Positions 53,362 to 61,933 of a stretch of 64,000 bases of DNA are shown here, piece by piece (position 1 is the first letter of the stretch; each line of letters opens with the position of its first letter). The notes beneath the pieces are model-generated. The model was not told the origin of the DNA and ran no database searches. It worked only from the letters and a program-made list of their open reading frames with translations. Where the stretch lies: NCBI GenBank assembly GCA_050633505.1, contig JBOEGQ010000010.1, positions 124,001 to 188,000 on the forward strand. Direction: 5' to 3'. This DNA comes from UBA1672 sp050633505 (lineage in GTDB: Bacteria; Pseudomonadota; Alphaproteobacteria; Micavibrionales; Micavibrionaceae). The translations under genes and the position numbers were made by a program.

Positions 53362-54546
53362 TTAGGCCTCAAGCCCAATAAGAGACCGCGCATAATCACG
53401 CGCAGTAAACGGACGTAAATCTTCAATCCCTTCACCAACACCAACAGCATGAACAGGCAAACCAAATTGATCTGCCAAACCGATCAAAACGCCCCCTTTG
53501 GCCGATCCATCCAACTTTGTTACAATCAGACCCGTTACATCAACTGTTTCTTTAAAAACCTCAACTTGCGAATAGGCATTTTGCCCGGTTGTTGAGTCCA
53601 GAACCAGTAATGTTGCATGCGGAACGGCTTCATCCTTTTTCTTCAGCACACGGATAATTTTTTCCAGCTCTGCCATCAAATTAGATTTGTTCTGCAAACG
53701 CCCCGCCGTATCAATAATAAGAACATCGATATTATCGGCTTTCGCCTTTTCATATGCCTCAAACGCAACCGCCGCCGCGTCTGTTCCAACGTCTTTGGAG
53801 AACATAACGGCATCGGCGCGCTTTGCCCATTCGCCGAGCTGTTCAATCGCCGCTGCGCGGAATGTATCCGCCGCCGCAATCATAACCGTTTTCCCCTCTT
53901 CTATACGAAGTTGTTGGGTATATTTGCCAATTGTTGTTGTTTTACCTGCGCCGTTTACCCCGCACACTAACAACACATATGGCCCATTATCCGGCTGCGT
54001 AATTTCCAATGGTTTTGCAACAGGCTCCAACACATCTGAGATTGTCTGTGCCAAAGCTTCTTTGACCTCATCTTCCGTAACATCTTTACCAAAACGGTCT
54101 TTTGCAAAGTCTTCAATCACGCGCGCGGCCGTTTTGGGCCCGAGATCGGCTTCAATCAACACGTCTTCCAACAGGTCAACCGTATCTTGATCCAATTTGG
54201 ATTTGGTGATGATGTCACTTAAACCTTGCGTAATCTTATTCGTAGATTTACCAAGCCCCTGCGCCAACCGAGAGAACCAGCCGCCTTCATTCGATCCATC
54301 ATTATCCGGCTCTTCTACCCGGCCATGCTCTTGCATCGTTTCATCAGGTGTCGGAACGATTTCCAGCTCATCAATAACATCATTATCTGTTTCATGCAGC
54401 TCTTCCTGAATGGCATCATCATTCAGACTTGCTTCATAATCCGTTGAAGGTTCAAGCGCAGGCTCCCCATCAGGGTGCAGAAGCTCCTGCTCCCGTTCTT
54501 CAACCTCTTGTTGGGCTACATTATTCTTTTTGCGCCAAAAGACCAT
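53362..54546 (-). CDS. ftsY: FtsY, signal recognition particle receptor
   Basis: FtsY is the membrane-associated GTPase receiving SRP-ribosome complexes. The 394-residue protein has an acidic N-terminal A region (to about residue 100), then the NG domain: GVNGAGKTTTIGK (P-loop, about 193), DTFRAAA, DTAGRLQNK, TKLDGSAKGG. Length and order are normal. It is the downstream gene of mtaB on the same strand, a common alphaproteobacterial arrangement. A shared amn-ftsY-mtaB transcript is plausible. Confidence 0.96.
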   Translation of the reverse strand: MVFWRKKNNVAQQEVEEREQELLHPDGEPALEPSTDYEASLNDDAIQEELHETDNDVIDELEIVPTPDETMQEHGRVEEPDNDGSNEGGWFSRLAQGLGKSTNKITQGLSDIITKSKLDQDTVDLLEDVLIEADLGPKTAARVIEDFAKDRFGKDVTEDEVKEALAQTISDVLEPVAKPLEITQPDNGPYVLLVCGVNGAGKTTTIGKYTQQLRIEEGKTVMIAAADTFRAAAIEQLGEWAKRADAVMFSKDVGTDAAAVAFEAYEKAKADNIDVLIIDTAGRLQNKSNLMAELEKIIRVLKKKDEAVPHATLLVLDSTTGQNAYSQVEVFKETVDVTGLIVTKLDGSAKGGVLIGLADQFGLPVHAVGVGEGIEDLRPFTARDYARSLIGLEA

Positions 54547-54637
54547 ATCTATACTTTCTTGTTGATGCGCTCAGTATACGACTTTTATGTGAATTTTTTA
54601 AGGGTTTTCTTCAAGAAACGACGCGGCACGTCTTAGA

Positions 54638-55915
54638 TTATGTGAGATCGAGAAGAGAACCAACCAACCTGTCATCTTCTATACATTCCGTTTGCATCCG
54701 CGCCAAAGATCCGATAGGCAAATCATTTGGGACACTAACAGGTAAGAAATTCTCCGTACGCGCAACGCCACCTTTTTCAACCAAAATAGAATGCGTTTTA
54801 TTTATATTTTGCCTAAGCAGTCGATCCGTTTGTGATTTCCCCAATACCCTCAGACGTGCAGCACGTTCTTTACGCTCTGGTACAGGGACTTTATTTGGAA
54901 TACGCGCAGCCGGTGTTCCATCACGTTCAGAATAAGGGAAAACATGGAGATATGTTATATCGCACTCTTCCACAATATTCAGTGAATTTTGGAACATCTC
55001 CTCACTCTCCGTTGGGAAACCCGCAATAATATCCGCACCAAATGCCATATCAGGGCGTAGATCGCGGGCACGTTTACACACATCAATCACATCCTGGCGA
55101 AGATGGCGACGTTTCATCCGCTTCAAAATCATATCATCTCCCGCCTGTAATGATAAATGTAAGTGAGGCATTAACCGTGGCTCTTCCGCAATCAGACGCC
55201 ATAAATCTTCATCTATTTCAACCGGATCAAGAGACGATAAACGCAAGCGCGGCAATTCAGGTACAAGAGCAAGAACACGGCGGATCATCTGCCCCAAGGA
55301 TGGCTTCCCCGGTAAATCCGCACCATAAGACGTCACATCAACGCCGGTAAATACAATTTCGTTATATCCCTGACGAACCAATGTACGCACCTGCTCGGCA
55401 ATAACTCCAATAGGAACAGAGCGGGAATTTCCACGGCCATAGGGAATAATACAAAATGTGCAACGATGATCACATCCGTTCTGAACCTGTAAAAAGGCAC
55501 GGGACTTATCCTCAAACCCTTCAATAAGGTGGCTTGCAGTTTCCTTAACCGACATAATGTCATTTACAAGAACGCGGATTTCATCCCCTTCTATGCCCCA
55601 ACTATCTGCCTTTAACTTAAGGTCGTTTCCGATAATCTGGTCAATTTCCTCCATCGCGGCATAGCCATCAGGATTAATTTGCGAGGCACAACCGGTCACA
55701 ATAATTTTGGCATTCGGATTTTCTCTACGTGCTCTACGGATTGCCTGCCTTGCCTGACGCTCCGCTTCTTTTGTTACCGCGCATGTATTGAAAATAATTG
55801 CATCCTCAAGCCCCGCATTTTTTGCATGATCGCGCATCACCTCTGTTTCATAGAAATTAAGGCGGCACCCGAAGGTTTTCATCTGAGGCTGTTTCTGATC
55901 ATTATTTTTACTCAT
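54638..55915 (-). CDS. mtaB: tRNA t6A37 methylthiotransferase MtaB
   Basis: MtaB converts t6A to ms2t6A at position 37 of ANN-decoding tRNAs, a radical SAM methylthiotransferase. The 425-residue protein has the UPF0004 N-terminal domain (three cluster Cys), the radical SAM CxxxCxxC motif in CDHRCTFC (about 148-156), and an N-terminal TRAM-like end. It starts MSKNNDQKQPQMKTFGCRLN, near the family N-terminus. It precedes ftsY on the minus strand. A plus-strand orphan gene separates it from dapF. Confidence 0.94.
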   Translation of the reverse strand: MSKNNDQKQPQMKTFGCRLNFYETEVMRDHAKNAGLEDAIIFNTCAVTKEAERQARQAIRRARRENPNAKIIVTGCASQINPDGYAAMEEIDQIIGNDLKLKADSWGIEGDEIRVLVNDIMSVKETASHLIEGFEDKSRAFLQVQNGCDHRCTFCIIPYGRGNSRSVPIGVIAEQVRTLVRQGYNEIVFTGVDVTSYGADLPGKPSLGQMIRRVLALVPELPRLRLSSLDPVEIDEDLWRLIAEEPRLMPHLHLSLQAGDDMILKRMKRRHLRQDVIDVCKRARDLRPDMAFGADIIAGFPTESEEMFQNSLNIVEECDITYLHVFPYSERDGTPAARIPNKVPVPERKERAARLRVLGKSQTDRLLRQNINKTHSILVEKGGVARTENFLPVSVPNDLPIGSLARMQTECIEDDRLVGSLLDLT

Positions 55916-56043
55916 GCGCGGGTTTTACAATAACACACACGATCCGTCAAAAAAATTATGCCCGCACTTTCCCACCATATTTGACAAACCCCACTATATG
56001 GCAATACAATTGTAATAAATTAAGACGTTATGGGTGATTAGTA

Positions 56044-56463
56044 GTGAACAGCATATTCAGACCGACCAGAGATTTCAGCTTCCAAACCAGAACAGCTGAA
56101 AAGACACCTGAAATGGATGATCTTGTAAAAGGACATCTGGAAGGCGTTATCGCCAATTACATACAAACTGACAGTAATATACAATACACCGTCGAAGAAG
56201 ACACTGTTGAGCTTTCCATTGAATCAGAAATGCTTACAGGTGGAAAAACAAGAGGGCTTCTCAAAGAACTTCACCAAGATAAGCCACATGATATTGCAGA
56301 TTTCAGCCAAAACAATGTCCTTATTCAAGACATTATACGTAATGCACGGGATATGGTTTTTCAATATGAGAATGCAGAGCTTGGAAGACAGCAGACGCTT
56401 TCTGGACGCACTGAAATCATATCAGCCCCCGAAGAAGCCGAAGAAGCTTATATTCCTGAATAA
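56044..56463 (+). CDS. Hypothetical protein, 139 aa (GTG start)
   Basis: I do not recognise this protein. It is soluble, acidic, Glu-rich at the C-terminus (EEAEEAYIPE), with no signal peptide or membrane helix. The GTG at 56044 is preceded by GGGTGA at suitable distance. It is inserted on the plus strand between mtaB and dapF, which in related genomes lie next to each other on one strand (from memory). Codon use resembles the neighbours. Confidence 0.58.
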   Translation: MNSIFRPTRDFSFQTRTAEKTPEMDDLVKGHLEGVIANYIQTDSNIQYTVEEDTVELSIESEMLTGGKTRGLLKELHQDKPHDIADFSQNNVLIQDIIRNARDMVFQYENAELGRQQTLSGRTEIISAPEEAEEAYIPE

Positions 56464-56474
56464 CGGATACTTAT

Positions 56475-57242
56475 CTAAAGTTCACCATCAAAAACGTACG
56501 CAACCGGTCCGGTCATAAGAACATGACCGTCACCTTCGCGTAATTCCATATGCAAAATCCCACCGTCTAATTCGACGTCTACCTTATGATCAGTTAATCC
56601 ACGACGTACAGCAGCCGCTATCACCGCACACGCACCAGATCCACATGCCTCTGTCAGACCACAGCCGCGCTCCCACGTTTTCTGACGTACATGTCCCCGA
56701 TCTTGCACAATAATAAATTCAACATTACTACGGTTAGGAAAGGCATCATGCGTTTCAAAGTGTGCGCCCAATTCGTCCACTGATATATCCTGATAGTTAT
56801 CCACAAAGAAAACACAATGCGGATTCCCCATATCAACATAAACAGGATTCGACACACCATCACGCCCGATATCAAGGTCATTAACATCCTTTGGCACACC
56901 CATATCAACCTCAATCATCAAATCACCCTTTTTACGGCAATTTAGGATTCCTCCAAGCACCTCAATCGTACATGTGTCTTTTTCTGTTTCGCTCATCACA
57001 ATATCAGCAACACACCGCGTTGCATTACCACATGCACCGCTTTCCGATCCATCGGCATTAAAGAACTGTACGAATACGTCTGCATTGTCAGAAGCCTCTA
57101 TCACGGTAATCAGATCACAACCGACACCACGGCGACGATCGGCGATCTCGACCATATCAGCTTCCGTCAGAGCGAGCATCTCCGTACGCGCATCAAAAAT
57201 CACGAAATCATTACCCAGCCCATGCATTTTCAAGAATCTCAT
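56475..57242 (-). CDS. dapF: Diaminopimelate epimerase
   Basis: DapF interconverts LL- and meso-diaminopimelate for lysine and peptidoglycan. The 255-residue protein has the two active-site Cys: in GACGNATRC (about 68) and ACGSGACAV (about 198). The N-terminal MHGLGNDFVIFD and the NPHCVFFVD segments are standard. Length is slightly short (usual about 275). It is convergent with the inserted 139-aa gene, 11 bases between stops. Confidence 0.95.
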   Translation of the reverse strand: MRFLKMHGLGNDFVIFDARTEMLALTEADMVEIADRRRGVGCDLITVIEASDNADVFVQFFNADGSESGACGNATRCVADIVMSETEKDTCTIEVLGGILNCRKKGDLMIEVDMGVPKDVNDLDIGRDGVSNPVYVDMGNPHCVFFVDNYQDISVDELGAHFETHDAFPNRSNVEFIIVQDRGHVRQKTWERGCGLTEACGSGACAVIAAAVRRGLTDHKVDVELDGGILHMELREGDGHVLMTGPVAYVFDGEL

Positions 57243-57491
57243 AATACGCTCCTAACATTAAGGGAAAGAATGCTTGAAACCCTTTTTAAACGCAAGCAAC
57301 GCAATGTATTGCTTTGCCCATGCATTTTTCGAAATTCTATCATTGTTAAAACCTTTTCTTGACATTCGGCTCAAAGAACCATATTTTAGCGCAAATTTCC
57401 ACTGAAAAGCAGTTTTTCAGTGCTTAACGGTACCCCGCAGTCGGCGAATTTACGCTCACTGTGGATATTTTGCTTATGCATAGGGTTTTGA
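57243..57491 (+). other. ffh upstream region with a hairpin
   Basis: The 249-base gap holds a promoter (TTGACA 57359-57364, TATTTT 57382-57387, 17-base spacer) and a nearby hairpin CACTGAAAA-GCAG-TTTTTCAGTG (about 57401-57423). No gene is visible. The hairpin follows the predicted start and may shape the ffh leader. I found no 4.5S RNA here. Confidence 0.55.
57359..57387 (+). promoter_or_regulatory. Predicted promoter of the ffh-rpsP-rimM-trmD operon
   Basis: TTGACA (57359-57364), a 17-base spacer and TATTTT (57382-57387) give the best sigma-70-type match in this gap. It lies about 105 bases before the ffh ATG. Confidence 0.6.
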
Positions 57492-59072
57492 ATGTTTGAT
57501 TCATTAAGTGAAAAATTAGGCGGCGTTTTTTCAAAGCTTAGAGGTAAGGCCTCATTAAGTGAAAATGACGTAATGGCAGTGAGCCGTGAAATACGCATTG
57601 CATTATTAGAAGCAGATGTTGCCCTTCCTGTCGTCAAAGAATTTATTTCCAAAATCAAAGATAAAGCCGTTGGACAAAATATTGTAAAGGGTGTTAACCC
57701 GGCGCAACAGGTTATCAAAATCGTGCACGATGCTTTGGTAGAGATGCTGGGATCGGAAAGCGCCGATCTTCAATTCGGTTCTGCGCCAAGCGCCTACCTC
57801 ATGGTCGGCTTGCAAGGCTCTGGTAAAACCACATCAACTGCAAAAATTTCAAAGATATTAAGTGAAAAACAAAACAAGAAAGTTTTGATGGCTTCACTTG
57901 ATATCTACCGCCCTGCTGCACAGGAACAGCTAAAAATCCTTGGTGAACAGATTGGTGTTGAAACCCTTCCGATTATTGCCGGACAAAAACCATTAGACAT
58001 TGCAAAACGCGCAATGGATGAAGGCCGCAAAGGTGGATATGACGTTGTAATGCTTGATACGGCAGGTCGCCTGTCAATTGACGAAGAGTTGATGCAAGAA
58101 GTTGAGGCTTTAAAGAAATTCTCAAAGCCCGCTGAAACACTTCTTGTTGCAGATGCGATGACAGGACAAGATGCAGTTAATACCGCCAAAATCTTTGATG
58201 ATCGCGTCGGAATTAGCGGTATTATGCTAACCCGTGTTGATGGTGACGCCAGAGGCGGCGCGGCCATGTCTATGAAAGCCGTAACAGGTAAGCCTATCAA
58301 GCTACTTGGGGTTGGTGAAAAATGGAGCGAAGTTGAACAATTCCACCCTGAGCGTATTGCCGGACGTATTCTTGGTATGGGTGACGTTGTTTCATTGGTT
58401 GAAAAAGCCGTTGAAACCGTTGATCAAGAAGAAGCCGCCAAAATGGCGAAGAAGTTCAAAAAGGGTAAGTTTGACTTTAACGACCTCCTATCTCAAATCC
58501 AACAAATGAACAAAATGGGCGGCATGGGCTCCCTGATGAAGCTTATGCCTGGGCTTGGTGGTATGGCAGGTAAGCTTGAAGAAGCAGGAATGAATGACGG
58601 CCTTGTTAAAAAGCAAGAGGCCATTATCCTATCTATGACACCAAGAGAACGTGCAAAGCCCGACCTTATGAATGGCGCGCGCAAGAAACGTATTGCTGCA
58701 GGTGCCGGTGTAACTATTCAAGAAATCAACATGCTTGTTAAACAACAAAAACAAATGCAAGTCATGATGAAAAAGATGCGCAAAATGGGCAAAGGCCAAA
58801 TGATGGGCATGATGAAGGACATGATGGGCGGTAAAGCCGATGAGATGGAATTGATGGCACAAAGCATGGATCCAGATGCTCTTGGCGCGGCAATGACAGA
58901 AACTGAACAAGATCAAGGCGCATTGGGGCCTAACCCATTCGCAGGCGGAACGAACCCATTATCCGGATTGGGTGCAGCAGGTGGCGGCATGCCCGGCTTA
59001 GGTACATCTGGAATGGGTGGTATGCCCGGAATGCGCGGCGGAACGAAAAAGAATAGAAAGAAAAAAAGATAG
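57492..59072 (+). CDS. ffh: Ffh, signal recognition particle protein
   Basis: Ffh (SRP54) binds signal sequences and 4.5S RNA, delivering nascent membrane proteins to FtsY. The 526-residue protein has the N domain, the GTPase P-loop GLQGSGKTTS (about 106), DIYRPAA, DTAGRLSIDEEL, TRVDGDARGG, and a Met-rich M domain (MMKKMRKMGKGQMMGMMKDMMGG). The C-terminal Gly-Met-rich tail after residue 470 is longer than usual. It starts after a good promoter and precedes rpsP. Confidence 0.96.
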   Translation: MFDSLSEKLGGVFSKLRGKASLSENDVMAVSREIRIALLEADVALPVVKEFISKIKDKAVGQNIVKGVNPAQQVIKIVHDALVEMLGSESADLQFGSAPSAYLMVGLQGSGKTTSTAKISKILSEKQNKKVLMASLDIYRPAAQEQLKILGEQIGVETLPIIAGQKPLDIAKRAMDEGRKGGYDVVMLDTAGRLSIDEELMQEVEALKKFSKPAETLLVADAMTGQDAVNTAKIFDDRVGISGIMLTRVDGDARGGAAMSMKAVTGKPIKLLGVGEKWSEVEQFHPERIAGRILGMGDVVSLVEKAVETVDQEEAAKMAKKFKKGKFDFNDLLSQIQQMNKMGGMGSLMKLMPGLGGMAGKLEEAGMNDGLVKKQEAIILSMTPRERAKPDLMNGARKKRIAAGAGVTIQEINMLVKQQKQMQVMMKKMRKMGKGQMMGMMKDMMGGKADEMELMAQSMDPDALGAAMTETEQDQGALGPNPFAGGTNPLSGLGAAGGGMPGLGTSGMGGMPGMRGGTKKNRKKKR

Positions 59073-59159
59073 CCAATAATCATATCACTCGATCATCGCA
59101 AGAAAAACGCGGTGATCCGGTGATCTGAGAAATAGTAATATTAAAAGGAGTTAAAAACT

Positions 59160-59600
59160 ATGGCACTAGCAATCAGACTGTCCCGAGGCGGACGTAAAAA
59201 ACGCCCATTTTACCGCATCGTTGTTGCGGATAAACGTATGCCACGTGATGGCCGTTACATCGAAAGATTGGGAACATATAACCCTCTTTTGGCAGATGAA
59301 AACGAAAACCGCGTTCAACTAAACGAAGAGCGTATCAAGCACTGGCTTGGTGAAGGTGCACAACCGTCAGAGCGCGTTGCACTTTTCCTTGGTAAAGCTG
59401 GCCTGATCGATATGCCGGAACAGCCAAACCGCCCGAACAAATCTGCACCGGGTGAAAAGGCAAAAATGCTTTTGGAAGAAAAAGAAGAAAAGCGTAAAGC
59501 AGCCGAAGAAGAAGCCAAGGCAGCAGCTGAAGAAGCAAAAGCAGCAGCTGAAGCTCCGGCCGAAGAAGCTCCTGCTGAAGAAGAAAAGGCAGCAGAATAA
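59160..59600 (+). CDS. rpsP: 30S ribosomal protein S16 with Ala/Glu/Lys-rich tail
   Basis: S16 is a small-subunit assembly protein. The N-terminal ~85 residues are the standard domain (LAIRLSRGGRKKRPFYRIVVAD, RYIERLGTYNPL). The remaining ~60 residues form a low-complexity tail of Ala, Glu, Lys and Pro, which is common in alphaproteobacteria. An AAAAGGAG site is ideal. The stop is directly followed by the rimM ATG with no spacer. Confidence 0.96.
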   Translation: MALAIRLSRGGRKKRPFYRIVVADKRMPRDGRYIERLGTYNPLLADENENRVQLNEERIKHWLGEGAQPSERVALFLGKAGLIDMPEQPNRPNKSAPGEKAKMLLEEKEEKRKAAEEEAKAAAEEAKAAAEAPAEEAPAEEEKAAE

Positions 59601-60140
59601 ATGCCTGACGCATCCCCTCGCCCCGCTGGTGAGGGGGCCTCAAAACGTATATGCATCGGGAAAATATCCTCATCGCATGGCGTTAAGGGCTTGGTAAAGA
59701 TCCTCCCTTATTGTGAGGATCTTTCGTTGCTTCAAGGAAAGCTCTACACAGCGGAAAAAGGTAACGAAACACTGGATATCAGCATCAAAAACAATGCTGG
59801 AAAATACCTCCTTGCAGAAATAGACGGTATTACATCCCGAGAGCAAGCACAAATCCTCAAGCATTCTCTGTATATTCCACGTGAAGAATTGCCCAACATT
59901 GCAGATGAGGATAGTTTTTACATCACTGACCTTGCGGGGTTGAGCGTATTATCCGAAAACAACACGCCCTTAGGTAAAATAAAGGCCATACAAAATTTCG
60001 GTGCTGGCGACTTGATCGAAATTCATCCACCATCCGGTGCCAGTTATTTTGTCCCCTTTCAAGATGAATATATTCAAGATGTCGATCTTGATAAGTCAAC
60101 AATTACCCTTATCAATGCAGATCGGTTCAAAATCGAATAA
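59601..60140 (+). CDS. rimM: Ribosome maturation factor RimM
   Basis: RimM binds S19 and helps mature the 30S subunit. The 179-residue protein has the conserved RICIGKISSSHGVKGLVKI (from about residue 15), a central EELPNIADEDSFYITDLAGL, and the PRC-barrel-like end VPFQDEYIQDVDL. The first 14 residues are encoded by a GC-rich palindrome and are not family-like. The ATG touches the rpsP stop (TAA then ATG). Confidence 0.93.
   Translation: MPDASPRPAGEGASKRICIGKISSSHGVKGLVKILPYCEDLSLLQGKLYTAEKGNETLDISIKNNAGKYLLAEIDGITSREQAQILKHSLYIPREELPNIADEDSFYITDLAGLSVLSENNTPLGKIKAIQNFGAGDLIEIHPPSGASYFVPFQDEYIQDVDLDKSTITLINADRFKIE
59614..59636. repeat. GC-rich palindrome inside the 5' end of rimM
   Basis: CCCCTCGCC (59614-59622) and GGTGAGGGG (59628-59636) form a 9-bp stem (one G-U pair) around CCGCT. 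It resembles REP-type palindromes of alphaproteobacteria and is far more GC-rich than the surroundings. It is translated as the non-conserved N-terminus of RimM. Confidence 0.6.
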
Positions 60141-60143
60141 CAG

Positions 60144-60839
60144 ATGATCACATTCAATTTCAAATATGCTATTTTTGACTTTGACGGCGTTGTCGCCGAT
60201 ACTGAAAATGTCTTTGCTCAATTTGACTGTGACCTGCTTAATGCAATATTGAAAAAGGCAGGAAAGCCCCCGTCCCTTACGCCAAAAGACATCAGAGTTT
60301 TAGCTGGAAATACTGGCGAGAATAAGCTGAACCTCATTGCCAAAGAACACAACTTTTCACCCGAGATATATAAAGAGGAATTTTTAAACAACCGTGCAAA
60401 AGAACGCACAACGCTCTTTAAGACTTACACGGTATCTTTAGGAAAAAACCTACGTCCCTTTTTAGATCAGCACACCGGAAAATGTGCATTAGCAACCAAT
60501 AAAATTGCGAAAAAACTCCATAACGACATGGCCTTAATGGAAATTGATCACCTGTTTGATATTAAAATCACCAGTGATCCACCCATGAGGAAAAAGCCCG
60601 AACCTGATATGCTGTTAGAGGCAGCAGAAAAGCTTCAGGCCAAGCCAAGTGAATGTATTTACATCGGTGATAACACACTGGATATGCTCGCCGCACAAAA
60701 CGCAGGAATGATACCGGTCGGCTTTATTATCGAAGGTAAGAATAATCATGAAGACCGTGCAAAAGACCTGAAAAAACACGGGGCAACATTAATTATTGAT
60801 GACTTTCATGAATTAACCCCTTACTTTACCTCCTCATGA
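60144..60839 (+). CDS. HAD-family hydrolase
   Basis: The 231-residue protein is a HAD-superfamily phosphatase/phosphonatase-like enzyme: motif I FDFDGVVADT (nucleophile Asp), motif II region ALATNKIAKKLH, motif III Lys in RKKPEPDML, and motif IV YIGDNTLDMLAA. Resemblance is to Gph/PgmB-type enzymes, but the substrate is not certain. It starts 3 bases after rimM and its stop overlaps trmD by 4 bases, so it is inserted into the rimM-trmD pair, which is usually adjacent. Confidence 0.9.
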   Translation: MITFNFKYAIFDFDGVVADTENVFAQFDCDLLNAILKKAGKPPSLTPKDIRVLAGNTGENKLNLIAKEHNFSPEIYKEEFLNNRAKERTTLFKTYTVSLGKNLRPFLDQHTGKCALATNKIAKKLHNDMALMEIDHLFDIKITSDPPMRKKPEPDMLLEAAEKLQAKPSECIYIGDNTLDMLAAQNAGMIPVGFIIEGKNNHEDRAKDLKKHGATLIIDDFHELTPYFTSS

Positions 60840-61540
60840 GCTGGCACATTAATATACTCACCCTATTCCCCGAAATGTTCCCGGGCACACTGGGACATTC
60901 CCTCAGTGGCAAAGCGCTTGAAAAAGGAGCATGGTCTTATAATTGTATCCAGATTCGGGATCATGCAGAAGGTACACATAAATGCGTAGACGACACACCA
61001 TTTGGTGGTGGTGCAGGCATGGTTATGCGTCCTGATGTGATTGAAAAGGCCTTATCTACAATTAAAAAACCGGGGCGCCGCATTTACATGAGCCCACGTG
61101 GTAAACCGCTTACTCAAGACCTTGTAAAGACACTCACACAGGAAGAATCGCTCACCATATTATGTGGTCGTTATGAGGGGGTGGATCAACGCCTTCTCGA
61201 CGCACATGATTTTGAAGAAATAAGCATCGGTGATTATGTTCTTTCAGGTGGGGAGCCTGCCGCAATGATTCTAATGGATGCCTGCATCAGACTCTTAGAT
61301 GGTGTTATGGGTAACAAGGCAACACCGGATGAGGAAAGCTTTTCCAGTGGATTGCTGGAATACCCTCATTATACAAAACCGGCAGAATGGACAGATACCA
61401 ATGAAATAACGCACCACGTACCTGATGTTTTAAGAAGCGGCCATCACAAAAACATTAATACATGGCGCTTGGAACAATCAGAAGGTCTAACAAAACAACG
61501 CCGCCCTGACCTTTGGGAAGCTTACAAAAAAAGACTATAG
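60836..61540 (+). CDS. trmD: tRNA (guanine-N1)-methyltransferase
   Basis: TrmD methylates G37 of tRNAs, preventing frameshifting. The 234-residue protein has INILTLFPEMF at the start, DDTPFGGGAGMVMRPD, the trefoil-knot SAM site ILCGRYEGVDQRL and ISIGDYVLSGGEPAAM. Length is normal. It overlaps the upstream HAD gene by ATGA. A small antisense gene overlaps its stop by 6 bases. rplS follows after a 393-base gap, part of which holds that small gene. Confidence 0.97.
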   Translation: MSWHINILTLFPEMFPGTLGHSLSGKALEKGAWSYNCIQIRDHAEGTHKCVDDTPFGGGAGMVMRPDVIEKALSTIKKPGRRIYMSPRGKPLTQDLVKTLTQEESLTILCGRYEGVDQRLLDAHDFEEISIGDYVLSGGEPAAMILMDACIRLLDGVMGNKATPDEESFSSGLLEYPHYTKPAEWTDTNEITHHVPDVLRSGHHKNINTWRLEQSEGLTKQRRPDLWEAYKKRL

Positions 61541-61729
61541 TCCGTGCGTGTTGTTATTATCCTGTGTTACCCTAGGTTCTTCAGACTCCGCGGATTTACA
61601 AAAAACCTTAGCCAGTAATGGCCCAAGCCCAAGGGTACAAATGCCAAACAATACATTAAGGCCATCTTTGGCTTCTTTTTCCGCAGTATCAAAATCTGGA
61701 TCTGCAACACGCCTTTCGTATCTAGACAT
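61535..61729 (-). CDS. Small protein of unknown function, 64 aa
   Basis: This 64-residue protein has one modestly hydrophobic segment (LNVLFGICTLGLGPLLAKVF, about residues 25-44). The start has a strong GAGGGG site 6 bases upstream of the ATG. Both support a real gene. Its stop overlaps the trmD stop by 6 bases. The N-terminus is charged (MSRYERRVADPDF). Function unknown. Confidence 0.62.
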   Translation of the reverse strand: MSRYERRVADPDFDTAEKEAKDGLNVLFGICTLGLGPLLAKVFCKSAESEEPRVTQDNNNTHGL

Positions 61730-61933
61730 ATGTATCCCCTCTTATTATTATTTTAATGTTATATCCCCACTATAAGGACACAAAAAACACTTGTAATACA
61801 AGGGAAAATACTATAAAAAGTGCGCAACTTTGGAGAAATCCAACAAAAAAGATAATAGAACCGCCGGTGTCCGAAACAATTCAGGCATTCGAAATCGGGT
61901 TCTGATAAAGGATTAAAAAAGAAAGATAAGACT
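61730..61933. other. Spacer between the small gene and rplS
   Basis: The 204-base spacer is AT-rich. It holds a short CTTGT-AAT-ACAAG hairpin at about 61791 and a TATAAA box near 61812, but the -35 element is weak, so I do not assign a promoter for rplS. No gene is visible. Confidence 0.45.

Noticed and set aside
53687..54190. 167-codon plus-strand frame inside ftsY
   Set aside because: Ser/Ala/Thr-rich translation opposite the conserved GTPase domain; typical shadow frame.
59091..59120. GATCATCGC...GCGGTGATC inverted repeat between ffh and rpsP
   Set aside because: Contains a G-U pair and has no T-tract; the two genes are probably co-transcribed, so I do not call it a terminator.
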